From: Blastocladiella emersonii ATCC 22665
Taxonomy: Eukaryota > Blastocladiomycota > Blastocladiomycetes > Blastocladiales > Blastocladiaceae
Direction: 5' to 3'
DNA: 64,000 bases
Assembly: GCA_025594325.1 (NCBI GenBank)
Contig: JANHCV010000005.1
Location: 213,501-277,500, forward strand
Of the stretch, positions 47,381 to 57,578 are shown in pieces. Position 1 is the first letter of the stretch. Each line of letters starts with the position of its first letter. A program made the translations under genes and the position numbers. The notes below the pieces were generated by a model, which was not told where the DNA came from, made no database searches, and worked only from the letters and a program-made list of their open reading frames with translations.

Positions 47381-48755
47381 CTTCAGCCGTATTGGCTTCT
47401 AGTTTCACTCTCTGCTTTCCTGTATATACCTCGTTTTCTCATACCTCGCATCGTCTTGACTCGTTGCGAGTTTCTCACAGTTCCAAGTTTGCTCACGACG
47501 GCGCTTTCTCGTAACGCGTTGGCTTCGAGCCACCCGCGCGGATCACTGCTCGTGATCCGAGGAATATCGGCTCCTGAACGCACTAGCGGATCAGTTTGCG
47601 CGAAGAAGCTGAGCCGCAGGACGAGTATAGCAGCTTCCGTCGCGCGCGCGAGTGCCGTCGCGTCGGGCAGTAAGCGGGCCCAAACTGAGGTGATAGCGGC
47701 GGTGCAAAGTTGAACCGGGCGGCCGACGCGGTGCATCGCGACTGGGCAGGGTTGGAGAACGACGAGCAGGTCCCGCAGCCCACCACCCGTCACGCGTCCT
47801 GATTGATGACCGTTCAGCACAGATGCTGACTTGACGCCCGTCTCCACGCACTGAATCGTTCGTTACCGGACATGGCCGCACGCGGGCAGAGTGACGAGCC
47901 GAGCTCACAGTCCAGCTGTCGCCCAACTTGACCGACTGCCGCCGGACTCAAAGAAAGAAAGGCCAGTGCTGCGACTGCATGAGCGTGTCTCCATGCGATA
48001 AGTCGTTGCACAAACTACCCATGAGTCGCTCTGATCCGAGCCTTGTCGAGGCGACGGTGGGAAGAGTGAGCACGCGCCAACGAACGCGAACGCGCGTCGC
48101 GTCTCGCAGCTGGGTCGCGTCGGGTCGGGTGACTTTTGCCTGACGCGCGCGAGACGCGTTTCACGGCGCGTTCGCGGCATCGACTGCTCCCGGCGGGGCG
48201 ATGGCGCTCCTGGCGGAAAACGACGCTCTCACGGACCCCCTGGGCTTCTGGAGTATTGTTACAGCAACTTGGCCTCGTTGTGTGGGCCAGCAACGACTCG
48301 GAGGAGGCACATCAACAAAGTTTGCTCAACTGACGGCCGCCCTCGTCGACCAACATTGAGCCGTCGACGTGACCGGTTTCTCGCTCGCTCGGGGAGTTAT
48401 GTGCCGTGTACCCGTCATCGGTCTGTCCTCTTTCCTCTTTCGCGGCCGGGAGGAAGGAGCGAAGTGATCACAAGTCTGATCGGGCTCCGTTCGCTTGGCC
48501 TGATCAGCGCGCACAAGGTTGCGCTCGCTCGTCCGCAGCCTTGACGACCTGCATCCGCTGTCTTGTCAGCCGATACTCTCTAGTGTGATCAACATGGGGT
48601 GCGCTCGCTCGAGCACTGCGGCATGGCAACCGCCCACGTGCGTCGCCGCCGCTGACGCGACCGTCGTGTGTCGCTCGGCGATCGGTCTGCTCATCCTCTC
48701 TCTCGCTCCAAGCGACATGCCGCAACCCATGTAACAAACGAATGAACCGTCCGCC
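47381..48755. other. Right arm: non-coding stretch
   Basis: Mirror of 37075-38449. It is promoter side of the right copy of the 293-residue gene, and I see nothing else in it. Confidence 0.5.
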
Positions 48756-49637
48756 ATGGCAAAGAAGAACGCATCCAACACCGCCGGCACGGGGAACGGC
48801 AAACGCGGGTCCACTACCGCTGCTTCTGTAGCAGCCGCAGCACCACCGCCGTCCGCCGCCGCCATCGCCGCTTACGCGCTGCCCGCAGCCGACCCGGCGC
48901 TGCTCGCGCAGTGCACCGTCGCGTACCACCCTGCGTCCGACCGCCGCCTCGTGCTGGTCGTCGCGCCCGACAAGCCGACGCTCGACGTGCTGCTGCTGCG
49001 CGCGTCCATCTTCTACGAGCACCCGGACCTGCGCACGCAGTATCTTGATGCGACGGCGTTTGCGGCGGCGCAGGCGCAGCGCGGGAAGCCCTTCACCTAC
49101 TACGGGCACAACATGACGCTCGACTCGCTGTGCGCGTTCTTGACGGCGGCGGGCAACGCCGCTGGAACGAGCGGGCGTAGTAGTGGGAGTGGCCTCCTCG
49201 CCGGCGAGACCCACCTGCTCCGCTCCCTGACCAAAATCAAGGCCGTGACCGCGGCCAAGACGGTGACGCGCGGCGCGACCGCGCAGTACCTCGTCGGGTG
49301 GGTGCGCGGCGACACGGCGACGCTGCAACACGAGCTGCACCACGCGTGGTTCTTCTTCAACGCCGCCGGGTACCGCGAGACGTGCGCCGCCGCCCTGGCC
49401 TCGCTCGACACGATGCTGCGGCTGCAGGTCCGCGCGTACCTCGTCGGGTGCGGGTACTGCGAGGCTGTGTGGGTCGACGAGTTCCAGGCCCACCTGTGCT
49501 GCGGCGATGCCATGGTGCTGGGCAAGGGCATGGCCGTCATGGCGCCCGCGCTCCGCCTGATCGAGGAGGCCAAGCGCGACGGCGGCGGCGAGCCCTGGTT
49601 CGAGGATCTCGAGGTGACTGCGAGGGGTGAGTTTTAG
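48756..49637 (+). CDS. Uncharacterised 293-residue protein with HELHH motif, right copy
   Basis: The same protein as the left copy at 36193-37074, residue for residue. The only base difference I found in the gene is the third base of the last codon. Both copies keep at least 1.3 kb of identical upstream DNA, so both should be expressed if the palindrome is real. After the stop at 49637 the sequence is unique, with 233 bp to the convergent Fun30-type gene and no gene between. Confidence 0.75.
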   Translation: MAKKNASNTAGTGNGKRGSTTAASVAAAAPPPSAAAIAAYALPAADPALLAQCTVAYHPASDRRLVLVVAPDKPTLDVLLLRASIFYEHPDLRTQYLDATAFAAAQAQRGKPFTYYGHNMTLDSLCAFLTAAGNAAGTSGRSSGSGLLAGETHLLRSLTKIKAVTAAKTVTRGATAQYLVGWVRGDTATLQHELHHAWFFFNAAGYRETCAAALASLDTMLRLQVRAYLVGCGYCEAVWVDEFQAHLCCGDAMVLGKGMAVMAPALRLIEEAKRDGGGEPWFEDLEVTARGEF

Positions 49638-49870
49638 TCGCTTTGCACTCCTCAGCCTGCTCATGCGGCTGCATCTACGGTACCAGCTTGACCTTGCGCC
49701 GCAGCCGACGGCCCGTCCTTGCGCGGTTCGGCTTCCGGCCCTTCCGCGACCTGCAGCTTTCGACTCGCACCGCTTTGAGCCGATACCCTCCCGCGGCTCA
49801 AACCATCAATGAATGAGGACAATAAATCGCTATGCTATTGATTGATTAGTCTTCCACGCCCGCCCACTCC

Positions 49871-52800
49871 TCAGCCAATCATCGAGTCCGTCCCCCAGCT
49901 CGCGGTATCGTCGAGCGCCGCGCCCTTGGCGTCGTCGCTGGTCGCGATCGCATCGACGACCATGGCGGCCGCGGCCGCCGGATCGCCGCCGAGCTGCGCC
50001 GCGATGGACTGTAGGATCTCGCGTTCGACGATCACTACAAACCAAACGCATGCGAGTGAGCAAATCGTGTCACGACGAGGTGAGTTAGACGACGACGGCG
50101 TACCATCGTCAACGGGGTTCTCCAGCGTGAGCTTCTGCGCGAGCTCGAGCTTGGCCTGCTGGCGCTGGCAGATGGACTCCTCGACCGTGTCGCGGCACAC
50201 GAGTTTGATTACTTGGACCGGGCTACACACGCGTCACGAAAGTGTTAGCCGATCGCGCCTGCACTCGCATCAGCTCGTCAAAAAGAAACCGTACCGCGTC
50301 TGCCCGAGCCGCCACGCGCGGTCCTCGGCCTGGCTCGTCGACGAGGGCGTGAAGTCCATATCGTGGAAGATGACCACGTTGGCCGCGGTCAGGTTGAGGC
50401 TACAAAGGCGGATGTGCGAGATGAGTGGGATGGCCTAGCCGCAGCAATCAAGCAGCGAGCCGTACCCGAGCCCACCAGCCTTGGTGCTGAGCAGGAACAC
50501 GAGGATCTCGGTGTCGTCCTGGTACTGGTCAATGAGGGACTGGCGCTCGGGGACGGGCGTGGTGCCATCGAGGCGGACGTAATTCTACACGGTGACGAGT
50601 GCGAGCACGCGTCAGTCCCGCGTACAACGACAGCATCAAGGGTAGAAAAACGTACGTGGCCGAGCGTGTGCATGACGGCCTCGAGGATATCGAGGGCCAT
50701 GGTGAACTGCGAGAAGATGAGGCAGCGGTCGCCGCGGGCCTTGCACTCGGCGAGGACGGTGGCGAGCTGCTTGACCTTGGCGCTGCGCATCCACTCGTCG
50801 TTGTGGAGGGCGAACTTGGCGGTGCGCGGGAACCGGCGCAGGATGCAGTGGATCTCAAAGTCGGAGCACACCTGGAGGTCCTCGAAGACGTGTTCCGGGT
50901 TGGCGTCCCAGTACGGCTCCTCCTGCATGAGGGACTTGGCGACGTCGCGCAGCTTGGCGTCGTCGTAGATGCGGCGGAACAGGAGCTCGTGCATGGCGGC
51001 TTTGCGCAGGTCCATGAGGTAGTTTTTGAACTTCTTGGTCTGGATCCCGCTGTTCTCGACGAGCTCGCGGCGCGACGCGGCGAGGAAGTCGGCGTACAGC
51101 TCGCGCTGGTGGCCGTCGAGCGCGCAGTAGTCGATGCGGACCGACTTGGGCGGGAGCTCGCCGAGGACCTGCAGCTTCTTGCGCCGCAGGACGAACGGCA
51201 TCATGGTCTTCTTGACGCGGTCGAGGCGGCTGGCCGAGATGTTCTCGATCGACTTGAGCTTGAGCACGCGGCGCCAGTGCTCCTCGGCCTCGGCGAACAG
51301 GCCGGGCAGGATGAAGGTGAGCAGGGCGATCAGCTCCTGGCAGTTGTTCTGCAGCGGGGTGCCCGTGAGCAGCAGGCGGAACGAGGCCGGGATCGCCATA
51401 AGTTGCTTGTACCGCTGCGACTCGACGTTCTTGACCATGTGGCCCTCGTCGAGGATCATGGCCTCGAACTTCATCTTCTTGAGGAACGACCGGTCCTCCT
51501 TGGCCCCGCACGCCACGTTGTACGTGGTCACGACCACGTTGACGGGCGGGTCGGCGAACCGGATGTCGGCGGCGAGCTGGAGCCGCTCCTTGGCGGACCC
51601 GGCGTACGCCTCGACGGCGATCTGGTCGCCGGGCACCCACCGGGCGAACTCGCGCATCCAGTTCTCGAGTGTCGACGCGGGCGACACGACGAGGAACGGG
51701 CCGCGGTGCCCGAGCGAGTGCATGTGCGCAATGTACGCGATGACCTGGGCCGTCTTGCCGAGGCCCATGTCGTCGGCGAGGATCCCCGAGTGGCCCTGCT
51801 GGTGCAGCAGCGCGAGCCACGACACGCCGTACAGCTGGTATCCCTTGAGCTGCAGGTCCGGGCTGATGAGCGCGGGCTGCTCGGTGAGGAGGAACTTGGG
51901 CGCGTTCGCGCCCGCGTCCGCGGCGCCCGTGCCGGTGAGCGTCAGGCCCGTGGAGCTGCCCCACGTCTCGATGATGCCGGCGAGCTCGGTCCCGATGCGG
52001 TCGCACTTGGAGATGACCTTGTCGACGGCGACGAGCGAGCTACTGATGGCGTCAAACGTCTCGAGCAGGCGCGTCGAGACGCCGCGCGTCGCGCTGATCT
52101 TGGCGAACAGGTCGTCGTGGTCGGCGAACGGGCGCAGCGCCGTGATGGCCTTGGCCTGCTCGGGCGAGCACTGCGTGTACTCGACGATGGCGACCTCGGC
52201 CGCCTCGTTGAAGAAGTCGACGGCGTCCTGCTCCGTGTTCCCGTCGCGGTACGTGTCGCGGCCGCCGCCCGCCGCGTCCGAGTCCGAGTCGTCGTCGTCG
52301 GACCCCGACCCGAACACGGCGACCTCCTCGTCCTCGTCGCTGCGGTCGAAGGCGCGCGGTTTCGGTTTCGGTTTCGGCGCGGCCCGCACGCGCTTGAGCC
52401 CGCGGCTCGACTTGGGCAGGGCCGGGAGCGGGGCGGGCGCGGGGGCGGGTGCCGCGCTCGGCTGCGGTCGCGCGACGACGTAGTCATCCTCGTCCTCGTC
52501 GCTGTCGAAGACGACGTTCGGCCGGCGCGCGGGGGCGGGCGCGGGGGCGAGGGCGAGCGGGAGCTTGCGCAGGCGGCGGCGGGTCTGGTCGATATCGTCG
52601 GCGCAGTTGAGCAGGATGCGGGCGATCTCGGTGACGGGGATGGCGGGGAACTCCTTGCGGAGGACGCCGACGGCGGGCGAGTTGGACGAGGCGGCGAGCG
52701 CTGACGCCGAAGGGGGCTCGGCGATGTCGCCGCGGCGCACGAGCCGGCGTTTCTTGTGGACCGGGGTCGGCGACCCCGTCGGGCCCACGGCGGCCGAGCG

Positions 52801-53467
52801 CGTCGGGTCGAGCGGGACCTCGACAGGCATGCGGCGCGTGTCGGGCTGGGCCGTGAGCGGCGCGGCGCTGCCGACGGGGCGGAAGGTCGAGGACAGCTAT
52901 ACGATTGCACAGGAAGGGGGTCAGTCGGTTCGAATTCGACGCGCGGGCTCTCGTCAGCGATCACACCTTTGGATTGCTGCTGGTCTGGGTGGTCTCCGAC
53001 GATGCGGCGGCGGACGCCGCGGCGATGCCGGCGAAGCGCGACGTGGACAGGATGCGGGTGTTGCCCGGGCCCGCGGCGATGACCTGGATCGGGACCGTGA
53101 GCGGCGGCGCGGTCGGGCGGAGCGGGGTCTCGCTGACGACGGCCGACGGCGACGAGAGCGCGCGCCAGATGCTGGGCGAGTCCATGGACCCGCGGCTGTG
53201 GCCCGAGGACGACGAGGGCGTTGCGGTCGGGGCCTTGACGGCCGAGGCCGGTGCGGGTGCGGGTGCGCCAGGGACCACCGCGGGAACCGGCGGGACGGGA
53301 AGGCGCGGCAGGATCGGGTTGGGCGGGGTGGCCGAGGACGTGGGCAGCGGCGGCAGGAAGGGCATGGCGGCGGCCGGGTGCGTGAGGCCGTTGCCGGTGA
53401 AGCCCGTGCCGGTGCTGCTGGACGGCAGCGAGTAGTCGTCGTCCGAGTCGTCGAGATCAAACGGCAT
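49871..53467 (-). CDS. FUN30: Fun30/SMARCAD1-type SNF2 chromatin remodeller
   Basis: A nuclear DNA-dependent ATPase; Fun30 slides nucleosomes and aids DNA-end resection and silent chromatin. Six exons: 52967-53467, 50656-52896, 50466-50584, 50295-50399, 50104-50222 and 49871-50034, giving 1082 residues (yeast Fun30 is about 1,130). A CUE-like segment [17 protein letters not shown] precedes acidic stretches. The ATPase half has [12 protein letters not shown] with Lys548, DEGH at 650 and [10 protein letters not shown]. The second lobe has [36 protein letters not shown] (formed across intron 3), and [18 protein letters not shown] across intron 4. The start at 53467 ([13 protein letters not shown]) is chosen for its acidic N-terminus. 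An in-frame ATG at 53665 is possible. Confidence 0.9.
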
Positions 53468-53809
53468 GGCGGGCAGGTGCAGCGGGGCGGTGTCTCCGTG
53501 TGCAGGGGCGAGTGCGACGGCGTCTAGCGCGGGCGGCCGGATTGCATGAGCTGCGTGGGGGACGCTGGTTGAGAGGAGGAGGGGGACGAGACGATTGCCG
53601 CGAGCGCTGAAGCGGGCCGCGACAGCCGTGTGAGACGGCCCAGCAACCGTCACGTGCGCGCTCATCGCACCTGAGCGACGCGTCCGCTGCGCCGCGGGCG
53701 AGACGAGTCGAGTGGGCGGGAAACGGAATGTATTGTAATCGAGGGAGGGTACACGCTTGCTGGAGGGGGATAGGATATACGAGAACAACAGGCTCTGTTG
53801 GTCGAGCAA
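53468..53809. other. Intergenic, upstream of FUN30
   Basis: 342 bases between the chosen FUN30 start and the 3' end of the stress-protein gene. It is open in the FUN30 frame, so part may code if translation starts at 53665. Nothing else is seen. Confidence 0.45.
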
Positions 53810-54754
53810 CTACTCCTCGCCCGCGGCCGTGAGCGGGGTCGCGTCGGCGCCCGCGGTGAGCGGCTCGAGGGCCTTGGCGGGGGTCTTCTCGGCGGCCTGG
53901 GGCAGCGGCTTGGCGTGCATGGTGCCCTCGCGCACGACGATGACGGGCGCGGGGCAGTGCTGGGTCACGTAGTCGGACACGGACCCGAGCAGGAACCGGG
54001 TGAGTGCGTTGCGGCCGCGCGAGCCCATGACGACGCACGTCACGTCGTTCTCCTTGGCCACGTCGCAGATCACGGACCGCGCCTCGCCCACCTTGACCTC
54101 GACAAACACCTGCACGTCGCGCTCGTCGAGCCGCCGCTCGATCGACTGCGTGACAAACTGCTCGGCCGTCTTGAGCGCGTCCGCCACGATCTCGTCGCGC
54201 ACCTGCGTCGACGCCGCCACCATGTCCTCGTAGAACAGGTCCGCCAGCGTGCCCTCGTCGACCACGTGCAGCAGCATGAGCACGTCGCGGTCTGCGGGTG
54301 TGCGCGCAGGAGTCAGGTCCCGTCAGTCCTCGCGCATCGAAACACGGGGAGAAAACGCACCGCGGACCAGATTGTCGCACGTCCACTGCACGGCCTCGGC
54401 GCTGACGCCGCCGTCGGACGCGTCGACGCACACGAGGATGCGGCGGCGCGCGGCAGCGCCCCCGGCGCCCTCGGCGCCCTCGGCGCGCGACCGCACGAGC
54501 GTCTGGTACTCCTCGGTCGTGTGCACGATCTGCGCGGCCATGATGCGGGTCTTGGGGTTGGTGGACGGGTCGTTGTTCATTACGGTGGTGGTGGTGGGTG
54601 TTGCTGTGGGGGAGCCGGGGAGGGGAGCGAGCGAGCGCGCCGTGAAGAGGCCCTCGCCGTCCTCGTCCGGGAGCGCGGGCGAGCGGCGGCTGCGCGGGAC
54701 CCACTCGGCGACCGCGTGCGGCAGCGGGTGCCGCTCGTCGTGGATGATTGACAT
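53810..54754 (-). CDS. Universal stress protein (USP) family
   Basis: Two exons (54361-54754, 53810-54291) give 291 residues. The USP fold begins at RRILVCVDASDGGVSAEAVQW (about residue 105) with the Asp that contacts adenine. It continues with LMLLHVVDEG, an amphipathic helix, FVEVKVGEARSVICDVAKE, and the nucleotide motif VVMGSRGRN...GSVSDYVTQHCPAPVIVV, the G-2x-G-9x-G(S) pattern of ATP-binding USPs. The ~100-residue N-terminal extension is Pro/Thr-rich with a RSRRSP phosphosite-like patch. An in-frame Met at 54577 (MNNDPSTN) is an alternative start. The role is probably stress signalling, as in other fungi. Confidence 0.88.
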
Positions 54755-55078
54755 GGCTCTGGTTTTGGGGGTGCGTGAGAAGAAGAAGGACGCTCAGCAC
54801 AACGCGAAGCGGTGTTCAGTGATGAGACTGGAGCGGAGCCCAACGAAGCTGGAGCAGGCGTGCCCCTTTTAACGCGGCCGGCCTCCTCGGTCGCGACCAG
54901 CCGGCCGTTGCAGCAACGCGTTTTGACTCAGGATGGGTCATGCAGCGTCATGCCGGCCCCACGCTTGGGTCGCGCTTGCTCCTCAGGGGATTCACGCTCG
55001 CGCTCTCGCGCGCCGCCACACGGCTACGTCACTCAATGAATCTAGTATTATGATCTATCACATCGTCTGAGGGGAGCC
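54755..55078 (-). promoter_or_regulatory. Upstream region of the stress-protein gene with bZIP-type sites
   Basis: These 324 bases have no gene. They contain TGACTCA (54924-54930), the Gcn4/AP-1 palindrome; TACGTCA (55025-55031), a CRE/ATF-like site; and AGGGG near 54976, the core of a stress-response element. Single short sites are weak evidence, but all three suit a stress-induced gene. Confidence 0.35.
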
Positions 55079-57343
55079 CTAGTGAGGCTGCTGCTGAGAT
55101 CCTGAGCTGCCGCCGCTGCCGGCGCTGGCGTTGAGCGCGCGCTGCGACCCGAGGACGGGCGACCCGACCGCGGGGCTCGACAGGCCCGCCGACCGCAGCG
55201 GCATGCCCGTGTTGATGGACAGCGCGCTCGCGCCCAACCCACCGAGGCCGAGCGTGCGGAACTCGAGCGCGCCCTTGGCCAGGCTCGTCGCGAGCTCGCG
55301 GAACGTGAGGTGCAGGCGGTCGGCCTCGAGCAGCCACATGCCGCGCAGCTTGCGCGGCGTGTCCGTGAGGATCAGCCCGTTGTGGTCAGCGCCGCCCGCC
55401 TCCTTGCTGAGCGTCGCCTCGCTGCCGGGCTTGACGGCACCCGTCGCCGCCGACGCGATCGGCCGCTCGAAGTCGTGCCGCATCGCGTACTCGGCGAGCC
55501 GCTCCGCCAGGAACTGCATCGTCTGCACCGCCGTCGCGATCGGCCACTGCACCACGCCGCCCGCCACCGCCAATGTCGCGAGTAGCGTGACGAGCGCGCC
55601 GACGTCGAACCCGGTCGGCACCACGCTCCCGTTGGCTGTGGCGCGCGCGACGGCTGTTGCCCCGTACACGTCGTCGGCCGCGACGAACACGGTCGCGAGC
55701 GTCGCATTCGCCAGCCCGCCGAGCCCCGCGGCCCCGCCCGGCCACCCGACCAGGTGCGCCTGCACGCTCCCGCCCGCGCGCGGCGCCAGCAGCCCGCCCG
55801 CGTCGCTGCCGCGCAGCCACACGCCGCCCGCGCCCCACACCGAGGGGCTCGCGAGCGTGATGCCCTTGGCGGCCATGAGGGACTTGACGAGCGCGAGCAC
55901 CGGGTCGACGGCGGCAGTGACGCCCGCCCACTCGAGCGGGTCGGCGAGCGACGTGTGCGACGCGCCCAGTACCGCGTACGTGGCGGCCGGGGGCAGGCCG
56001 ACCCCGACGTTCGCCGCGTCCGAGCCGAGCTTGGCCACGAGGTACAGCCGCCCGGCGCCCGCGGGCGACGCGGCCACCTGGTCGGCCAGCAGCCCGCCGA
56101 GCGTCGCCGTCAGGTTGAGGTCCGTGAACGCGACGTAGTCGGCGTCGACGCGCACCTGGTGGCTCATCCACAGCGTGCCCGCCCACGTGTACACGCGCGT
56201 CCACGCCGGCGCCGTGCTGGGCGCAGACGCGCGCTGCGCCGCGGTCAGGAACGCCGGCCACGACCACGCGAGCGTGGTGCCCGCGTTCGCCGTCCGGACG
56301 GGCTCGACGAGCGTCCCGTCGCGCGTCGCGTTCGTCCCCGCCGTCACGTTGAGCGGGATCAGCGTCGCCACCTTGGACCCGTCGTTGGGCGCAAACACGA
56401 TGCGGTCGAGCGCCGTCCCGTTCGTGCCGCGCGGCCAGTGCGGCGACACGGGGTGCGTCCAGTTACCCTGCGCGGCCCACGCGCGGGTGCCGGGGATCGC
56501 GCGGAACGCGTTCCTTGACGTCCCCGCGGCGAGCGCCGGTGCGGCCCGCACGCCCCACCCGTTCGGGTTCGTCGTGGACTGCAGCGCCTCGGACCCCTTG
56601 CTGAACCCGGCGACGCACCACGCGCGCGGGACGCTCGACACGACTGACGCGAGCCGGCTGACCTGGCGGTCGAGCGTCGCGTTCGCGACGGCCGTGCGAC
56701 CGGCGGCGTCGGGCCCCGCAGCGCTGAACGCACCAAACCGCCACGCCTGCGCCGTGTGCAGCGTGATCTGCTCGGCGTTGCGCACCGCGCGGCGCAGGCA
56801 CGCGATCACTTGCGGCTGCAGCGTCCCCGTAACGTCCGTCCCCGCGGTCACGGCCATGCGCGACTCGGCCGTCTCGACGAGGCCCCACGCGACGGCCGAC
56901 GCGATGAAGGCCGCCAACACGATGTAGCCCGTCAGGAGCACGCGGAGGGACGGCGCCTGGCCCGATCCGGGCGGCGGGGCGGTCGGGTCGGTCGTCGTCG
57001 TCGGGCTGGGAGCCGCGAGCGCGCTCCGGGTCGCCGGCGAGGGCGCGAGCGCCGTGGTGCTGCTGGCGCCCGGGAGCGGGCCCGCGATCGCGGCGGCTTC
57101 GGGCACGAGCGGGGCGAACCGCGACTCGACGATCAACCGCGCGAGGACCTGCTCGGCGCTGGGTTTTGGCGGGCCTGCCGGCTTGCTCGTCGGCGGTGTC
57201 GTCGGGCTGGGTGATGGTGGCCGCGCGGACCGCGACGGGTCCACGACCAGCCGCACGACGCCGTCGTCGACGCCGCCGTTGCTCGTGTCGAGGTCGTCGC
57301 GGATCACGCGCACCGAGTCGAGGCTGATCGAGGATGCATCCAT
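55079..57343 (-). CDS. Sensor-like two-span membrane protein, no output domain (paralogue-like 1)
   Basis: Not recognised by family with certainty. One exon, 754 residues. A ~130-residue Pro/Ser-rich cytosolic start precedes TM1 (about 135-157). Then comes a ~420-residue extracytosolic region with several N-glycosylation sites, including WNxT-like patches and VYTWAGTLWMSHQ, TM2 (about 580-603), and a cytosolic part that begins with an amphipathic FLAERLAEYAMRHDFE helix. The layout (TM, large sensor region, TM, HAMP-like helix) is that of Cache receptors, and the shared VYxWxxxxW motif links it to the next gene. No kinase, cyclase or methyl-acceptor domain follows. It is transcribed in the same direction, 235 bp from the next gene. 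Confidence 0.7.
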   Translation of the reverse strand: MDASSISLDSVRVIRDDLDTSNGGVDDGVVRLVVDPSRSARPPSPSPTTPPTSKPAGPPKPSAEQVLARLIVESRFAPLVPEAAAIAGPLPGASSTTALAPSPATRSALAAPSPTTTTDPTAPPPGSGQAPSLRVLLTGYIVLAAFIASAVAWGLVETAESRMAVTAGTDVTGTLQPQVIACLRRAVRNAEQITLHTAQAWRFGAFSAAGPDAAGRTAVANATLDRQVSRLASVVSSVPRAWCVAGFSKGSEALQSTTNPNGWGVRAAPALAAGTSRNAFRAIPGTRAWAAQGNWTHPVSPHWPRGTNGTALDRIVFAPNDGSKVATLIPLNVTAGTNATRDGTLVEPVRTANAGTTLAWSWPAFLTAAQRASAPSTAPAWTRVYTWAGTLWMSHQVRVDADYVAFTDLNLTATLGGLLADQVAASPAGAGRLYLVAKLGSDAANVGVGLPPAATYAVLGASHTSLADPLEWAGVTAAVDPVLALVKSLMAAKGITLASPSVWGAGGVWLRGSDAGGLLAPRAGGSVQAHLVGWPGGAAGLGGLANATLATVFVAADDVYGATAVARATANGSVVPTGFDVGALVTLLATLAVAGGVVQWPIATAVQTMQFLAERLAEYAMRHDFERPIASAATGAVKPGSEATLSKEAGGADHNGLILTDTPRKLRGMWLLEADRLHLTFRELATSLAKGALEFRTLGLGGLGASALSINTGMPLRSAGLSSPAVGSPVLGSQRALNASAGSGGSSGSQQQPH

Positions 57344-57578
57344 GTTTCAGGGAGTTGGAAGCTTCATGGCGGGTGGAGATGCGAGAGATCGGTTGGCGAA
57401 CGGACGAACGATTGCCTCAGGGCGGGCCGGCGGGTGGTGGCCAGCGAGAGACACGCGCGCGAGACAAACGCGTCGCGTTTCAAGCTGGACGCGTGACCGT
57501 TTGGAGACATTTCGAGCATTTTCACAGGTGTATTGATTGACTCTCGCTGGCTGACAGCAGCAGTAGCGAATGAAGGTA

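Larger units (their letters stand above)
42963..49637 (-). repeat. Right arm of giant palindrome (6,675 bp)
   Basis: Inverted copy of 36193-42867, ending exactly at the stop codon of the second copy of the 293-residue gene. The flank beyond (49638 onward) leads to the Fun30-type gene and is unrelated to the left flank. Confidence 0.95.
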
